A program made the position numbers and the translations under genes. A DNA stretch of 64,000 bases from Pithys albifrons albifrons (lineage: Eukaryota; Chordata; Aves; Passeriformes; Thamnophilidae), in contig NC_092467.1 in the NCBI RefSeq assembly GCF_047495875.1, positions 21,595,066 to 21,659,065 of the forward strand, read 5' to 3'. The notes beneath the pieces were generated by a model. It saw only the letters and a program-made list of their open reading frames with translations. It ran no database searches and had not been told where the DNA came from. Below, piece after piece: positions 62,701 through 64,000 of this stretch. Within the stretch, counting starts at the first letter, position 1. Every line of letters begins with the position of its first letter.

Positions 62701-64000
62701 TCAGAGGCAGCTCGGGACTACAGGATCTTTTGCTGCTACAGTGCCTACAGAAACTGAAAGAGGCTCTGCTTTTGTAATGGATTCATCAAGTCTTACTTGC
62801 CTGGCAATGCCTCAGCCTAGGACACTCCAGCCTCTAATTCCTACTTCATAACATAGACTAGAGTTCACAGGACATGGCATGTATGCCTGCCAGAAAAGCA
62901 GCACTGCTGAAATAGTTTCTTTTTATACACAAAATGAAAGAAATGTCCAATGTATTTTTAATTACCTACAGCATTTTAGTAAAGGAACAAATAGATCAAC
63001 ATTTCCATTAATGCCTTCTACAGCAAATCCCATTGCCCATTATTTTGTCCAGCTTCTGATGCCCATCTCTTGCTAGGATTTGTGGTAAACAACTAAAAAA
63101 AAGCAGCTAAAGGCTCAGGAAGAAAACAGGTGATTCACTGAAGTTTTATTACCTTTCAAACTTGTTTAGAACATTTGTGGCATGTGATATGATGGAATAT
63201 ATATTTAACTAATTTCCCTACTTCACCACTTCTTTTTTCCTAAACCCTGGCAAATTCATTCATGGGGCTTATGTATTTTCTGCAGACTGAGAAATGTACG
63301 GCTCAGACTTCTCAGCAGGTCTTAGCACATACTGAGGAAATCGATAACTCTCTGAACTGCCACGCAGTCACTTGCAGAATGCTCTTTTTATGGCTATGCC
63401 ACCTGTTAGTCATCACAAAAAGTAAATCTGTGTTTTGCAGTTTCAAGTGGCAGCAAGCTTTAGCAGAGCCGGCTTACTGGTAAGAAATATTAACTGTGAG
63501 GATACACACTTCCATGAACCTACATCAAATAGTGCTTAACGAGATTTTCATAAGAAGTATAGTGCCATCCACTAGAGTCAGAAAACTGATTCTAAAATGG
63601 TGGTTTCCACTATATGTGAATTGTTCCTGGTTTGCATTACATTTGGATAAAATCAGCTTCTACTTCTCCTTGTATTCTGGAGTCTGTGTAGGTAATGGCA
63701 AAAGTTGGAGTTGCTGTATGGATGGGGTGCCAAGGTTTCAGTGATCAGCAGCACAGCATTGCTGGACAGGCTCTTTACATGTCCCTGCTGCAATCAGCTA
63801 AAGATGGGGACCCAAGCAGCACCAGAAGTACAGCTGTATCTTAGGAGCTATAACAGCATTAAATTTATATGGTCACCTTGCTCTCAAACTCTTCTGCATC
63901 TTTCAGCTCTTGGGGATACCCATCGATCAGGAATCCTTTTGTGTCCCCTAGCTTAGAAATCACGGCTTCTTTCAGTAGCTCTAGAACAACACCCTGTATA
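50682..64000 (-). CDS. AK5: AK5, adenylate kinase 5, 3' part (last three coding exons, 140 aa, N-terminus outside window)
   Basis: Join, in transcript order, 64000-63877 (partial), 59888-59700, 50792-50682. All junctions are GT-AG and phase 0. The peptide contains 'GDTKGFLIDGYP', 'LVLCLDCSAETMNSRLL', 'PLIAYYESKTQL' and 'DAEGTQEDVFLEIC', matching the second (C-terminal) kinase domain of AK5 better than AK1, especially the 'CxDCSA-TM' segment. AK5 is a cytosolic, brain-enriched enzyme with two adenylate kinase domains that converts AMP and other NMPs with ATP (family knowledge). Odd: the family Arg after 'DGYP' is Gln, the Arg in the 'I-K-K-R-L' segment is Gly, and the C-terminus runs about 14 residues past the mammalian end. 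ZZZ3-AK5 tail-to-tail order is conserved in vertebrates. Confidence 0.93.
51095..51215 (-). repeat. CR1 LINE internal fragment
   Basis: On the + strand it reads like reversed CR1: 'CTGTCGAGGCCCTTCTGAAG', 'GGCTGCACAGCCCTCTGAGG', 'TATCAGCC' and later 'AAACTTGGTGAGC', corresponding to the CR1 segment 'GGTC..GGTCCCTCTG.ATGGC', 'TATCA..', 'CAAACTTGCTGAGG'. Orientation is therefore minus. Diverged and truncated at both ends; boundaries approximate. Confidence 0.6.
57205..57320 (-). repeat. CR1 LINE 3'-end fragment
   Basis: 'CAGGTTGGAAAGAACCTCAG', 'TGGGTCATCTGGTCCAGCC' and 'TGCTCAAAGCAGGACTGGGC' on the + strand are the reverse complement of the CR1 3' end (…CTGCTTTGAGCAGG…GATGA.CT..AGG..CCTTCCAACCT). 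Well preserved compared with the other copies. Orientation minus. Confidence 0.85.
59700..59888 (-). CDS. AK5: AK5 penultimate coding exon (63 codons)
   Basis: Acceptor CTTTGTCTCTAG, donor AAG|GTAAAT on the minus strand. Begins 'IGEPKLVLCLDCSAETMNSR' and ends 'PLIAYYESKTQLCK', phase 0 at both ends as in mammalian AK5. It covers the lid and following helix of the second kinase domain. The 'SRLLMR' arginines remain, but the segment aligning with AK1 'GRVDDNEETIKKRLETYY' reads 'QNADSAETIKEGIESYY', with the two AK1 arginines gone and one lid aspartate lost. It is one residue shorter than my recollection of the human exon. Confidence 0.93.
59889..63876 (-). other. AK5: AK5 intron (4.0 kb)
   Basis: GT-AG intron between phase-0 exons (donor GTGACC). 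It carries a G/T-rich low-complexity tract at 61911-62017 (A/C-rich on the sense strand). No other gene or repeat family recognised. Confidence 0.85.
61911..62017 (+). repeat. G/T-rich low-complexity tract
   Basis: Irregular TTTGG/TTTTGG/GGTTTT units over about 100 bases followed by T-rich sequence. On the AK5 sense strand this is an A/C-rich intronic tract. Such tracts are common in avian introns; the repeat is imperfect. Confidence 0.8.
63877..64000 (-). CDS. AK5: AK5 coding exon, cut by window edge (41 codons visible)
   Basis: Minus-strand reading 'IQGVVLELLKEAVISKLGDT' then 'KGFLIDGYPQELKDAEEFES' and K, ending at donor AAG|GTGACC, phase 0. 'GFLIDGYP' is the NMP-binding signature of short-form adenylate kinases. 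The residue following it is Gln, whereas nearly all adenylate kinases, including the same domain of human AK5, have Arg there. The 5' part of the exon lies beyond base 64000. Confidence 0.93.

Noticed and set aside
1..64000. CRISPR arrays, tRNA/rRNA genes, phage or bacterial operons, toxin genes, full-length endogenous retrovirus
   Set aside because: No regular repeat-spacer pattern, cloverleaf, ribosomal RNA sequence, compact operon or retroviral gene frame was seen on either strand; the window is ordinary vertebrate genic DNA.

Overview
The window is vertebrate nuclear DNA, most likely from a bird. It has AT-rich introns, few transposons, several short decayed fragments that look like 3' pieces of CR1 LINEs (the main avian/reptilian retroposon), and G/T-rich low-complexity tracts. 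Two multi-exon genes are recognisable. Both are read from their splice sites and protein similarity; no long single-exon gene is present apart from one large coding exon.

Positions 1-16764 are upstream of the first coding exon of ZZZ3 and probably 5' intron. No promoter or CpG island is visible, so the ZZZ3 promoter probably lies before base 1. One plausible 34-nt non-coding exon sits at 13507-13540. From 16816 to 46407 the + strand carries the complete coding region of ZZZ3 (zinc finger ZZ-type containing 3) in 11 coding exons. They join without a frame break into a predicted 906-residue protein: a long, polar N-terminal half, a coiled-coil-like stretch, a Myb/SANT domain and a C-terminal ZZ zinc finger. 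A 3'UTR of about 1.2 kb follows. An in-frame candidate alternative last exon with its own poly(A) signal lies at 43749, between the Myb and ZZ parts.

About 2 kb of intergenic DNA separates ZZZ3 from a gene on the minus strand, whose 3' end is inside the window: AK5 (adenylate kinase 5). Its last three coding exons are at 63877-64000 (cut by the window edge), 59700-59888 and 50682-50792, with a 3'UTR to about 49560. The tail-to-tail ZZZ3/AK5 arrangement is the known vertebrate synteny. ZZZ3 is a chromatin reader of the ATAC acetyltransferase complex and AK5 a cytosolic, brain-enriched nucleoside monophosphate kinase; they are neighbours, with no functional link implied.

I found no bacterial-type system, CRISPR array, tRNA or rRNA. 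The points most worth a second look are the apparent loss of conserved AMP-binding/catalytic arginines in the second AK5 kinase domain, its C-terminal extension, and the candidate ZZ-less ZZZ3 isoform.
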